This document shows, one piece after another, positions 53,956 through 63,486 of a stretch of 64,000 nt of DNA; position 1 is the stretch's first letter, and each line of letters opens with the position of its first letter. The notes below the pieces were generated by a model. That model was not told the origin of the DNA, did not search any database, and was given only the letters and a program-made list of their open reading frames with translations. The position numbers and the translations under genes are program-made. The stretch comes from Prorocentrum cordatum (Eukaryota; Sar; Dinophyceae; Prorocentrales; Prorocentraceae), in contig CAUYUJ010019920.1 in NCBI GenBank assembly GCA_963575745.1, positions 1-64,000 of the forward strand, in the 5' to 3' direction.

Positions 53956-55010
53956 ACGGGATGCACTTCCTCCTCCTCCTGTCCTCCTCCTCCTCCTCCT
54001 CCGTCCTCCTCCTCCTCCTCCTCCGCCCCTCCTTCCTCCTCCTCCTGCTCCTCTCCTCATTTCCTCCTCCTCCTCTCCTCCTCCTCTTCTATTTTATTAT
54101 TCCTTAATCATATTCTCCATCTTCTTCTTATTATTATTCTTATTAATTCTTCTTCTTCTTATTATATTCTTATTCTTTCTTACCTAAATTATTATTAATT
54201 AATTATTCTTAAATTCGTCTCATTCGCTTTCTTATTCTCATCTATTATGTGTTGGCAAATTAATTATTATAATTATGATTATTATTATTATCATCATCAT
54301 TGTTATCCTTATTATTATTCTTATTCGTCTTCATATTATTCGTATGTTTATTCTTATTCGTCTTCTTAGTCTTCTTAGTATTATTATTATTCTTATTAGT
54401 ATTATTCTTATTCTTCTTCTTAGTATTATTCTTATTATTCTTCTTCTTCATATTATTATTATTATTATTATTATTATTTTCCTTGTTAGTATTCTTCTTC
54501 TTCTTCTGCTTCTTCTTCTTCTGTTGCTTCTTCTTCTTCTTCCTCCTCCTCCTCCTCCTCCTCCTCTCCTTCATCCTCCTCCTCCTCCTCCTCCTCCTCC
54601 TCTTCCTCCTCGTCCTCCTCCTCTCCACTCATCCTCCTCCTCCTCCCCTCCCCTCCTCATCATATCATCTTCATCATCACCATCACCATCACCATCACCA
54701 TCACCATCAATCTTCATCATCATCATCATCGGGCAGTGCTTTTGACATCAATCTTCCATCATCCCGTCCTCCTCGCCCTACTCCCTCCTCTTCCTCCTCC
54801 TCCTCCACCTCCTCCTCCCTCCCCAGAGGCGTCCTGGGAGCGGGCCCCGAATCAAAATACCCCCCCCCCCCCCCTTTAGGGCGCATTTCCTCGAGCGGGC
54901 AAGCCCGAGACGAACTTTTTCCTCTTCCGGGAGCACGTCCCAAATCAGAATATCACACTCCCGGGGCGCACTTTCTTCGAGCGGTCACACAAAGGATGCA
55001 CTTCCTCTTC
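53930..55010. repeat. Three copies of a ~45-bp block ending in GGATGCACTTCCTC
   Basis: GGGGCGCACTTTCCTCAAGC plus GGGCACGCACGGGATGCAC occurs at about 53932. Related copies lie near 54880 and 54962, the last with GCACTTTCTTCGAGCGGTCA. Two of the three are followed directly by CTCCTC tracts. Confidence 0.75.
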
Positions 55011-55207
55011 CTCCTCCTCCTCCTCCTCCTCCACCTCCTCCTGCTCCTCCTCCTTCACGCCGCCTCCCCCATCCCAGCTCCTCCTCCTTCCCGCTCCACC
55101 TCCTCCTCCTCCATCCTCCTCCCCTCCTCTCCTCCTCTCCTCGTCCTCGTCCTCCTCCCCCTCCTCCCCTCCTCCTCCTCCTCCTCCTCCTCCTCCTCCT
55201 CCTCCAT
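53965..55207. repeat. Compound microsatellite: CTC, ATT, CTT and CAT tracts
   Basis: CTC-rich at 53965-54095, AT-rich ATT/CTT at 54100-54530, CTT/CTC at 54530-54660, CATCAC at 54665-54730, then CTC tracts to 55207. The AT-rich core is the most AT-rich plus-strand stretch of the window apart from 57000-57305 and 63012-63440. Confidence 0.9.
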
Positions 55208-55760
55208 TAAGTGAGATACGCGTGCACTCAACGGAGAGGGGGGGGGAGGAGGAGAGGAAGGAGACAGGGACGAGGGGAGGAAATTTGACCCATGGCAGCG
55301 TGGCGACGCGCACCTCCGCCCGGGCGTGGACCCTGACGGCCCACGCCCGGCGCGTGCGCGTGGGCCCTGACGGCCCACGCGCTCGCGCTCTGGCACGCCT
55401 GCGGCTGCGCGGCCCAGGCGTCAGGGAGCAAAGCGGGGTGGGTGGGCACCCGCGCGTCGGCCTGAGCCGAACGTCACGGACCCAAAATGGCCACCTGAGC
55501 CCACACCCCCTCCCACTTAACCTGCAGTCTACAAACCTATCAGACTATACAAGTTAAGTGAGATACGCGTGCACTCAACGGAGAGGGGGGAGGAGGAGGA
55601 AAGGAAGGAGACAGGGACGAGAGGAGGATATTTGACTCACGGCAGCGTGGCGACGCGCACCTCCGCCCGGGCGTGGACCCTGACGGCCCGCGCCCGGCGC
55701 GTGCGCGTGGGCCCTGACGGCCCACGCGCTCGCGCTCTGGCACGCCTGCGGCCGCACAGC
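55205..55760. repeat. ~200-bp segment present twice, 349 bp apart
   Basis: AAGTGAGATACGCGTGCACT starts at 55206 and 55555, followed by matching sequence through CGCGCTCGCGCTCTGGCACG. The first copy is followed by about 150 bp of unique sequence. Confidence 0.88.
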
Positions 55761-56181
55761 CACGAGAAAGAAAGAGCGCAGCAGCGCGCGCGGGAACGCC
55801 CAGCCAGAGGCACGAGGGCGGAACCGGAACCCGAGGCCCGGCGAGCCTCGCGCGCGCGGCCACTAGCCTGCACCCTTGAGGCCTTCCGCGCCCCGCGCGC
55901 CCAGAGCGCGGGCGCGGCGCGTGCGCGAAGCGCGCAAAGTAAAGAAAGAGAGAACGAAGCGGCGCGATGACGCGCCGGGCGCAGAGCGCAAGTGGGGCCC
56001 CGCCCGCGCGGGGCGCAGGAAGAAGGGGGCCGCGTGGCAACGCGACGTGCGTGCCACGCCCAATACTCAACCTCTCACTCACGGGCCTGGCACCGCGTGG
56101 CGGTCCGCCACACAGCGGTCCGCTGCCTGCCGCCCGCAGCCGCGGCACCGCGGGCGCTGGCCTGTGGGGTGGGTGCCACGC
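55761..56181. other. Very GC-rich 3' flank of the RRM gene, no gene seen
   Basis: Arg/Ala/Pro-rich frames on both strands reflect CG-rich composition. I see no conserved motif. Confidence 0.4.
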
Positions 56182-57158
56182 CTAAATGGCTGGCGTGTCC
56201 CCCTGGCGGCCACGGCCCTCGTCGCCGCTGCGGTTCCCGTCGCGACCGCTGCGGCTGCGGGGGCTGCCTCCATCGCCGCCCCTCTCGCGGCGGCCTGCGC
56301 TGCCCGAGGCGCGGCTGCCCGCACCGCCCCTGGCGCGCTCGCTCGGGGCGCGGCTGCCCTGGTCGCCCTTGGGGTAGCCGCCCTTGCCTCCCTTGTTGCC
56401 CTTGCCGCGGCCCTTGGCGCCCTTGGCAGTCGTGCCGGCGTGCTTGCCCTTGCACTCGGCGCCCTTGCCGCTCTTGTCGCCCGAGCCCTTGCCGCGCCAG
56501 GCTGGGCCCCCCCCCGCCGGCGGCGGCCTCGGCTGCGGCAGCCGCAGCGCGCCTCCTCTTCTTCTCCTGCTCGTACCAGCCGCCTCGGGGAGCACGAAGC
56601 TGCCCGGCGTGCTTCCCGGTCTTGCGCCGCGTGCGGCCGGGGGGGGTATCGCCGCGGTGCGCCCACGCTGGGCCCCTCGCCAGGCTCACGCTGGGCGACC
56701 TCTCGCGCTTGGGCCAGCTGAGGTCGCCCGGCGGGCGGCCCCCCTCGGCACCCGCGCTCGCCGCCCCCGCGCTGGGGAGCCCCCCGCGGCCGGAGCTGGG
56801 GCCCGGCGCCTCCCGCTCGGCGTGGTCGCTCTGCCGGGCCTTCTCCACCAGCGTCTTGGGCTTGCCGTGGCCGACGCGGCAGGCCTCGCAGTAGCTCGCG
56901 TCGCACCCCTCGCAGTGCCACCGCAGGGCTCCGCTGTTAGCTCCGCCCGCGGGGCGCAGCTCGCAAGGCCGGACCATCCCCGCCCGACGCCCGGGTCGAA
57001 GATAAATAAAAATTAAAAAATAATAAAAAAAGAAAAAAAAAAACGAAAATTTTATAAAAAAAAAACAAAAATCATAAAAAAAGAAATAATAAAAAAAAAA
57101 AAAAATAAAAAAAAACAAAAAAAAAGAAAATAAAAAAATAAAAAAAAAAAAAATAAAA

Positions 57159-57207
<49 letters not shown>

Positions 57208-58082
57208 AAAAAAAAAAAAAAGGAAAAAAAAAAAAAAAAAAAATAAAAAATAAGGAAAAAAAAAGAAAAAATAAAATAAAAAAAAAAAGAAAAAAAAAAA
57301 TAAGCTCTCCAGCGCATCCTACCGGCGCACGTCGGGCAGGCAGGCGGCTGGACGGTCGGGCCGCCCCCCCCGTCGCTGCCTGGGTCCCGGCCACGCGGCC
57401 GGCTCGCCCGCTCCGCGACCACCGTACATGGGTCCGTCTTGTAGAACCTGTACCCCGACCGCATGCAATCCCGCGCGCGCTGCATCCGCGCGGCGCTGGA
57501 ACTCCACGAGCACGCAGGGCTCCCTCTTGTGGCGGTGGTCGCACAGGAAGGCGATGTGCTTGACGACTCCGAAGGGACCACCACCTGCCTGACCACCTCG
57601 GCGTCGACCTCGTGCGGCACCCGCTCGATGCGGATGATGGCCTCGCCCTCGTCGTGCTGGTCACTGGGCTGCTGCTGGGCGCTCGGGCGCTGCTCCTCCT
57701 TGCGCCTGCGGCGGCTCCACGAGCGCGGCCGGCGCTGGGGCGGACTGCCCCCCGAGCCTGGGGCCGCCGGCTCCTCCACCTCCGTCTTCGCGTCGATGGC
57801 CCTCGGTGGAGCGCCCCCGCTCTTAGGCTTCAGGACGGCCTCCTTCTTCGCGACGACGGCCCTCGGTGGAGCGCCCCCAGTCTTGGGCTTCAGGACGGCC
57901 TCCTCTGCGCGCGTCCGATCGCGTGGGCGCGAGCGCGGACGCGCCTCGCGCTCGCGGTCGCGGCGCGGGGTGCGCGAGGGGGTCCGGAGGGCCCGCTCGC
58001 GCCTGCGAACCTCCTCGGCGAGGCGCCTCTGCTCCGGGGAGCGTGGGGTGCAAGGGCGCTCCGCCGTGTTTTCGACGCGCAT
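56182..58082 (-). CDS. SR/RRM-type RNA-binding protein with zinc-finger segment (intron and three frame breaks)
   Basis: Minus strand from ATG 58082. The N-terminus is Arg/Ser/Glu-rich (PSRTPRRDREREARPRSRPR), then EAVLKPK(T/S)GGAPPRA repeated twice. An RRM-like domain follows: EAIIRIERVPHEVDAEVVRQ, GPFGVVKHIAFLCDHRHKRE, PCVLVEFQRRADAARA, then CMRSGYRFYKTDPCTVVAE. Two compensating frame changes (near 57570 and 57480) are needed to read it through. CPTC lies just before a GT at 57322, and after AG at 56941 the frame resumes as NSGALRWHCEGCDASYCEAC, giving a plausible C4-type zinc cluster across the splice. A poly-C9 run (56506-56515) needs another one-base change to reach the Gly/Lys/Arg-rich tail (GKGSGDKSGKGAECKGKHAG), ending at TAG 56182. 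Likely an RNA-binding or splicing-type nuclear protein. Breaks in simple runs suggest base-call errors or recent decay. Confidence 0.55.
56941..57322 (-). other. Probable 382-bp intron, almost pure T on the coding strand
   Basis: On the minus strand the intron starts GTAGGATGCG and is over 75 percent T, with runs above 30. It ends CGGGCGGAG before CTAACAGC. The phase-1 join is consistent with the protein on both sides. The T tract (57005-57305) is an extreme polypyrimidine tract. Confidence 0.55.
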
Positions 58083-58130
58083 CACCGGTCGCGCGCGCGT
58101 GTGGCGGAGCGCGGTAGGGCGGTGCCGTGC

Positions 58131-59114
58131 TCAGGGCGGGGGCCAACGCTGGATTCGGTCTCGTCGTGCCTCATCTCGGCCTGTGTATGCTGACATTCCG
58201 AGCTTAGGAGGTGTCTCATTTGTGGCACGTAGGTATGGTGGCATCAGATAGGCATCGTACAGAGAGTGCGTCCACGGCTGGCTCACCAGAAGTCGTTCCT
58301 CCACGTCGGTGAGCCCGCCGACCGCCTCCGCGTCGACCGTGCGCATCATGTCGAGCAGCCCCTTGTTGTTCTTGCAGAGCTCGCGGAGCCCTGGCATGGG
58401 CTGCCCCTGGAACTGAGCCAGGGCGAGCGCCAGCTTGGCCGCCTGGCGCTGGACCTTGACGTTCGGCCCCGAGACCACTCCCCAGGCGCCGTGCTTGCCG
58501 TCGACGAGCACCATTAGGGCGTGGTCCTCGCTCGCCCCCGCGACCAGGCACGCCGCTGCGATGCAAGGGGCGGCCTCGTGGTCGCGGTTGACCACCTCGA
58601 CGATGTCCTCGCTGTCCAGCTCGTCCACCACCGTGCACAGGATGTTGTGGGCGGCACTCCGGAGCTCGTCCGACAGCGCGGGCCCCGAGACGACGAGGCC
58701 GAGCGGGTTCACCGCCATGATGCTGTAGTCGTGGCGCCGCGCCTGGCTGTGGTCAGGAGCCACTAAGCCCACCAGGAACCCCATGAGCCCGAGCGGGCGC
58801 GGGGGCGCTGCTGGCGCGCGGGGCGGATGCGCGGCCAGCTCGCGGGGCCGGGGCGCGCGCGCTGCTGGCGCGCCTCGCCCTGGAGTCGGAGACGGCTGCG
58901 GATGAGAGGACCAGGGGGAGGTGGGCGTGCCTGGGGCAGTCGAGGGCGGAGGCGACGGGGGGTTCGAGGAAGAGAGGTCCACCGGGATGCCCCCGCAGCG
59001 CGAAGCCCCCGCCCCGAACCGATCACCTGGAAGACCAGCTTGCTGCATCCCACTACGCCCGCTAGCTCCCCGCCCCGGCTCGCGTCTCACTTGCCCCTCA
59101 TCCTCCTCCTCCAT
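58131..59114 (-). CDS. Unknown globular protein, proline-rich N-terminus
   Basis: 328 codons from ATG 59114 (MEEEDEGQVRREPGRG). The open frame reaches farther upstream, but there it overlaps the recombinase fragment. Residues 35-100 are Pro/Ser/Ala-rich and probably disordered. A globular part follows: HDYSIMAVNPLGLVVSGPAL, AHNILCTVVDELDSEDIVEV, AAACLVAGASEDHALMVLVD, AWGVVSGPNVKVQRQAAKLA, LRELCKNNKGLLDMMRTVDA. The pattern of a short strand and a QRQAAKLALALA helix is seen in other dinoflagellate hypothetical proteins; I cannot assign a function. TGA at 58131-58133 lies 45 bp before the RRM gene's ATG, in the same frame, so the two could be one gene split by a nonsense codon. Stand-alone gene is the simpler reading. 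Confidence 0.6.
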   Translation of the reverse strand: MEEEDEGQVRREPGRGASGRSGMQQAGLPGDRFGAGASRCGGIPVDLSSSNPPSPPPSTAPGTPTSPWSSHPQPSPTPGRGAPAARAPRPRELAAHPPRAPAAPPRPLGLMGFLVGLVAPDHSQARRHDYSIMAVNPLGLVVSGPALSDELRSAAHNILCTVVDELDSEDIVEVVNRDHEAAPCIAAACLVAGASEDHALMVLVDGKHGAWGVVSGPNVKVQRQAAKLALALAQFQGQPMPGLRELCKNNKGLLDMMRTVDAEAVGGLTDVEERLLVSQPWTHSLYDAYLMPPYLRATNETPPKLGMSAYTGRDEARRDRIQRWPPP

Positions 59115-59188
59115 TTTTGCCCCCGCTCTCGCCGACGGGCGTGTCCGCGGAGGTCGCCCGGGCGCCCAGGCCAGGCGCTCCGAGGGCC

Positions 59189-62100
59189 TCAGGTCGCTCC
59201 CGAAAAGGGCCTGACCGCCTCCGACCGGACGGTCGGGGCGGGTACCAGCCAACTCGCCATCACCTCCGTGGGCGTCCGGTGCCAATAGGGCGCGTCCCTT
59301 CGCCATGCATCGGGCAACGGTGCCTGGCGCCGGTGGTCCTCCCAGAGGTATCCGTGGAAGGCGCCCGTGGACCACCTCCCAAACCTCTTGACCGCCTCTA
59401 GATCGCGACAGGCGTGGTATAACGCCGTCGCGCCTCCGATGCGCAGGGAGCGGGGCCCCATCTGGCCCGCGTCCACGCCACAGGCCGCGGCCGCGAGCTG
59501 GAGGAGCCCCTGCACCTGCTCCCGCATAATCGGGTGGCCATCGGGCCTACGGAACAGGGGGAGCTCCGCCTCGGTCCCTTGACCGAACCGGTCCGGCAGC
59601 TCCCTCTGGAGCCCGGCCAGCGCGTCCACGACGCACAAGTCCACCCCCGAACGGAAGTGGCTGCGCACGCAGCCCGCGTTAAACTGGTCCGTCTTGGACG
59701 AGGCGATCGTCAGCGCTACCTCGTCGCAGTCGCCGAGCCAAGCGCTGGGGGTACCCCCGCGCAGGCCCTGCACGTCCTGCCCACGCACCACCCGCCCCAT
59801 GCTCCAGGAGCGGTCCTCTTGGACCAAGTACTCCGACGCACGGCGCATGAAGAAGTACCCGGTCATGAGCGCCGCCCATAGCATGGTCGCCTCTCGGCGG
59901 GCGGCCGTCCCATGGGCGAACAAATATTCGCGGAGCCACCGCAACGTGCGGGGGGTGGCTGGCAGCTTCCGCATTGCCTTTCCGTCCCAGCGGCGGAGCC
60001 CCTCGATCGTGGTCCAGAGCCGCCACCGGTCCGAGGTCACGTCGCCGAAACCCGCCAGGGTGTGGGCGTAGCGACTGGCGAACAGGCGCTGGCGGATGGT
60101 CGTGGCCCGCCTCTTCATCACCTTGTACACAGGTACACGACATATCGGATGAGGTCGTCCTCGTCCGCGAGGCGCCCCGCGTCTCCCCCTGGAGGCGCGG
60201 GCTGCGCCCTCGGAGCCTCCGCCAGAGTACCCAATTGCGCCACCCGGCGCTGTAGTTGGCGCGCGTCCCCTCGGCGAGCTTAGCCAGCATCGCCTCGGTG
60301 GCGGTCGCGTCTAGCTCGCGGAGGTCGGCAAGCTCACCTCGGACCCCCTTCGGGGCGCCTCCACCGGCGCAACGCCACGCCGTGGGCTTCACCAACGCTG
60401 GGGCAAGGGCACTCCGGGCGCGCCGGCGCGCCTTGCGCGGTGGGCGCGTCCCGCCTCCTGCTTCATCCTTGGCTCTCGGCCTGGGCGCCCCCGAGTCCTC
60501 CAGGGCTGGGCGCCCTGTCCTCGCTCCCCGGGCGCCCTGTCCTCCCCCGCCGGGGTGGCCCGAGCGGTGGCAGGGGGGTCGAGCTGATCCGCCAGTTGAG
60601 CGGCGTCGCCCGTCGCCTTCCCCGCCTCCAGCGCGACCCTGAATGGCCCGCTTGGGCGGTCGGGGATCTGAAGCCAGGCCCTCAGCCACAACTTTACCAT
60701 CTCGTCGTTCGCAGGTCGGTTGTAGTCGGGCCCGACGCCGGCGCGAGCCCCGGGGGCCTCGTCTGCGCTCGCCACCTCTACGGCCTGCCTCAGCATCCGC
60801 TCCGCCCACTGAATCACCCAACGCGCCGCGCGCCGCGGCAGGGCGCGGGCGGCCAGTCGCATGCGCTCCGCGATCGGCATGCCTCCCAGGCCCAGGGCAT
60901 CCCACAGCTCCGCCGCGCCCCCCTGCGCGCACCAGATTTCCTTCGGGTGCAGGGCCCGCGCGGTCCAGCCCGCACTCCGGCCCCTCAAGGACCAAGGTAT
61001 TCGCATAGCCCTTCAACGGGTCGGGCTTCGCCCGAGCCGTGTGGCAAGGCCCGCGCGGGTCATGGACCACCGCGCGCTGGGCCCGCCCACCCTCCGTCGG
61101 CTGCCACGTGCCGCGCGGCCAGGGCATCATGCGATCCCCATTCGTCGAGATCCGGGGGTCCACGGGCAGTGTTCCCTCGCTAAGGTTCAGGCGGAGCTCG
61201 TCCAGCGTCGGCCGGCCCGCCTCTCTCCAGAGCTGGCAGAGGCCGCGCGGCTCCAAGCAGGGCTGGCCCAGGGGGGGGTGGGACCCGGAACCCGGGCCCG
61301 CTCCCCACATCCCCAAACCTGGACCGCCCGCGCGCGCGCCGTGACATCGCCTAAGTGCGTGCATAGGAGACGCGTCTCGGGGGACAGGGCCACATAGCCA
61401 AGGCGCCGCAAGCGAGCACCCAGCCGCGCTGCAGCGTACTTGACAGGGATGTCGAGTAGCACGCCCAGCGGCCGGACTGCAGTCAGCAGGCGCTCGAGGC
61501 CAGCTGCCTCGCGTCCGCCGGGGTCCTCCGACAGTGACGCGCACGCCCAGCGAACTGGCGGGGCCCCCGCGGAATCCTTGTGCTGGTGGCCGCCGTCCGG
61601 CTCCCATCGGTCACCGGCGTCCCAGGGCGTCAGCTGTGCCGACCCGCCGAGGCTCTCCCAGGCCTCCCCGAAGGGGGGCCACGCGGTTCCTACCTCCACC
61701 AGCCGCGCCCCGTCGACCTGCAAGGGCGCGTAGCGTGGCAGGGCCTCCCGGGCCCCCTTGACTTGGAGCGCGGCCGCGCGCCGGGGGCCGTCGCCCCCCG
61801 GCATCCGCATCTCGCGCTGGGCGGCCTCCTGCACCAGCTCGCCCCGCGGGGCTGCCGGTGAGAGCTCGGACCAGCCCGCCTCTGCCATCCGCTGGCGTAC
61901 CTCCGCCGGGCTCGAGTCACGAAGTCGGCCAACTCGTTGTGGAAAGTTCGCAAGTAGAGTCCGCCCACAACCCGGAACTTGTACCGTAGCTCCAGCATGG
62001 CCAGGACGCGGAGCAGGCGGCGTGCCACCGCGTTCCGTGCACGGCGGCGTCGCAGCCAGCGACTGACATTACGTTGTCCGTGACGTACGGCAGGAGAAGC

Positions 62101-63011
62101 TGGAACCAATCCGGCCCTTTCTCCGCCGCGAGGGCTATCAGGCAGAGGAGCTCGACCACCGCGATGATCTCCCCCTCTCCCTGCCATGTGACCCCAGGGG
62201 CGGAGCGGAGCGTCTCCAGGTAGGGAGCCGCCTCCGCCACGATATATTCGCGCGAGGTCCAATCCAGTGCGCCGATCTGGTCCAGGGCGGCGTCGCCTCC
62301 CAGCCAGCGTAGCCTCCCGAGCGCCCCTGGGAGGGCGAGGGCCTCGCGAAGGCCTAGCAGACCTTCGAATGAGGTCTCGAAGTTACCTTCGACAGGCATC
62401 TCGAAGCAGACGCGCAGCCAGTCCAAGGTCTGGTGCCAATCATCCCACGCAGCCTCCACCTGCTCAGGGTCGCCCGGCGGCTGGACGTAAGCCTGGCCTG
62501 GGTCCCCCGACAGCATCCGATGAAAAGCTGGGAGCTCCAGGCTCAACGCGGGTGCTGCGCAAGTGCAGAACTGGCCAAGCCCACTTAGCTCCCTCGCGGT
62601 TCGCAGCCGAACCATGCGGCAGCCGAAGCCCAGCTCCGGCTCGGCCAAGAGGAAGCGCATCTTCGTGGCCTTGGGCTCCGGGGGTCCCACCCGCTCGCGC
62701 TCGAAGTCCATGCTGAGCCCCCAGATGATCTGAGTAGTAGGATGCTCCCCCTCGGCATCCCTTTTGCTGACGTTCACCGCCTCGGGCCCGAATACCTCCC
62801 GGATGGAGGCGTCCAGTGCATCGCAGGCCATCCACGGCCGGACCCCGATGTCGGGCTCCACCGCCACCGGGTCGCCCACAGGCCACTCCGAGTGGAAGTG
62901 GGTAGCATCGTGCCAGCGCGGCTCGCCAGGCCGATAGCTCTCGTGGAGCTCGCGGGCCACCAGGGCGAGCATCATGTAGTTGCCCGGGGCGCTGGTCCAC
63001 CCGAACACCAT
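59189..63011 (-). pseudogene. DIRS-like retroelement remnant: RT/RNase H then tyrosine recombinase, multiply frameshifted
   Basis: Minus strand. The piece from 63011 starts MVFGWTSAPGNYMMLALVAR, resembling the late part of a reverse transcriptase; upstream RT motifs are missing, so the copy is 5'-truncated. RNase-H-like sequence follows (LLPYVTDNV), breaks by one base near 62070, and resumes as WLRRRRARNAVARRLLRVLA and LRTFHNELADFVTR. Further shifts lie near 61912, at the G8 run 61270-61277, near 60965 and near 60140 (a TG duplication). The last piece is a tyrosine recombinase: EGTRANYSAGWRNWVLWRRL (N-terminal helix), FFMRRASEYL (Arg), ASSKTDQF (Lys), GPRSLRIGGATAL (Arg), GRWSTGAFHGYL (Trp and Tyr). 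The HxxR box has Arg in the His position. Such elements integrate by recombinase rather than by an LTR integrase or endonuclease. Confidence 0.65.
59189..63011 (-). mobile_element. Tyrosine-recombinase (DIRS-like) retrotransposon, truncated
   Basis: The order RT-RNase H, uncharacterised middle (61890-60260), then tyrosine recombinase matches DIRS-type elements. No terminal inverted or split direct repeats were seen, and the left edge at 63012 changes abruptly to AT-rich DNA, consistent with truncation at insertion or later deletion. The middle contains RMRLAARALPRRAARWVIQW and MVKLWLRAWLQIPDRP frames that I cannot name. Confidence 0.55.
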
Positions 63012-63391
63012 GGCTACCTAAAGGGTCGGCGTGGTTAATAAGTGTTACCGTGAGTTATAACCATGCTATAACTATGTTATAAGTCTGTTATAAGTAAATA
63101 TAATTTGATGTAACTAGGTTATGAACTTACTAACTTCGCTAACTTGGTCCCTCTATTTAAGTATAGCTCAGCGGAATTAGAAAAGTTAGCAAGCTAACTT
63201 TTAACACATGTTGGAAAAAACGATGACGTGTAGGCTGGTGTCCCTGGTGTTTAGGTTTTTTTTTCAATGTTGCTATTCGTTTTTCGGCATGGCGTTGCTA
63301 GAGTGTTGCCTGACTCCCCCCCTGCGAGTGCGATCGGTGCAATTCATTCGCGAATTTCGAAGGGTGCTATTGCAAGATTGCAATGTTCATT

Positions 63392-63436
<45 letters not shown>

Positions 63437-63440
63437 GCAC
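63012..63440. other. AT-rich intergenic, (AT)n at 63396-63432
   Basis: The composition changes sharply from the neighbouring GC-rich element. Imperfect TTATAA/TATAAC repeats (ACTATGTTATAAGTCTGTTA) lie at 63055-63100. No gene is seen. Confidence 0.6.
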
Positions 63441-63460
63441 CGCATAGGCCTTTGGCTCAA
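63441..63460 (+). other. Possible relict spliced leader upstream of the 63487 gene
   Basis: CGCATAGGCCTTTGGCTCAA matches the 3' part of DinoSL (TTTGGCTCAA, ten of ten), with an indel-bearing match to CCGTAGCC before it. It ends 26 bp before the ATG, where a trans-splice leader would sit in a retroposed gene. Weaker than the copy at 19014. Confidence 0.4.
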
Positions 63461-63486
63461 CAGAGGTGGTTTCCGCGCGAGGCGTC

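Noticed and set aside
55540-56148. Arg/Pro/Ala-rich minus-strand ORF of 202 codons
   Set aside because: It lies in a duplicated, CG-rich stretch, and its counterpart copy at 55205 has a different frame context. No motif.
57072-57305. Poly-Phe segment in minus-strand ORFs
   Set aside because: T-tract translation; better explained as an intron within the RRM gene.
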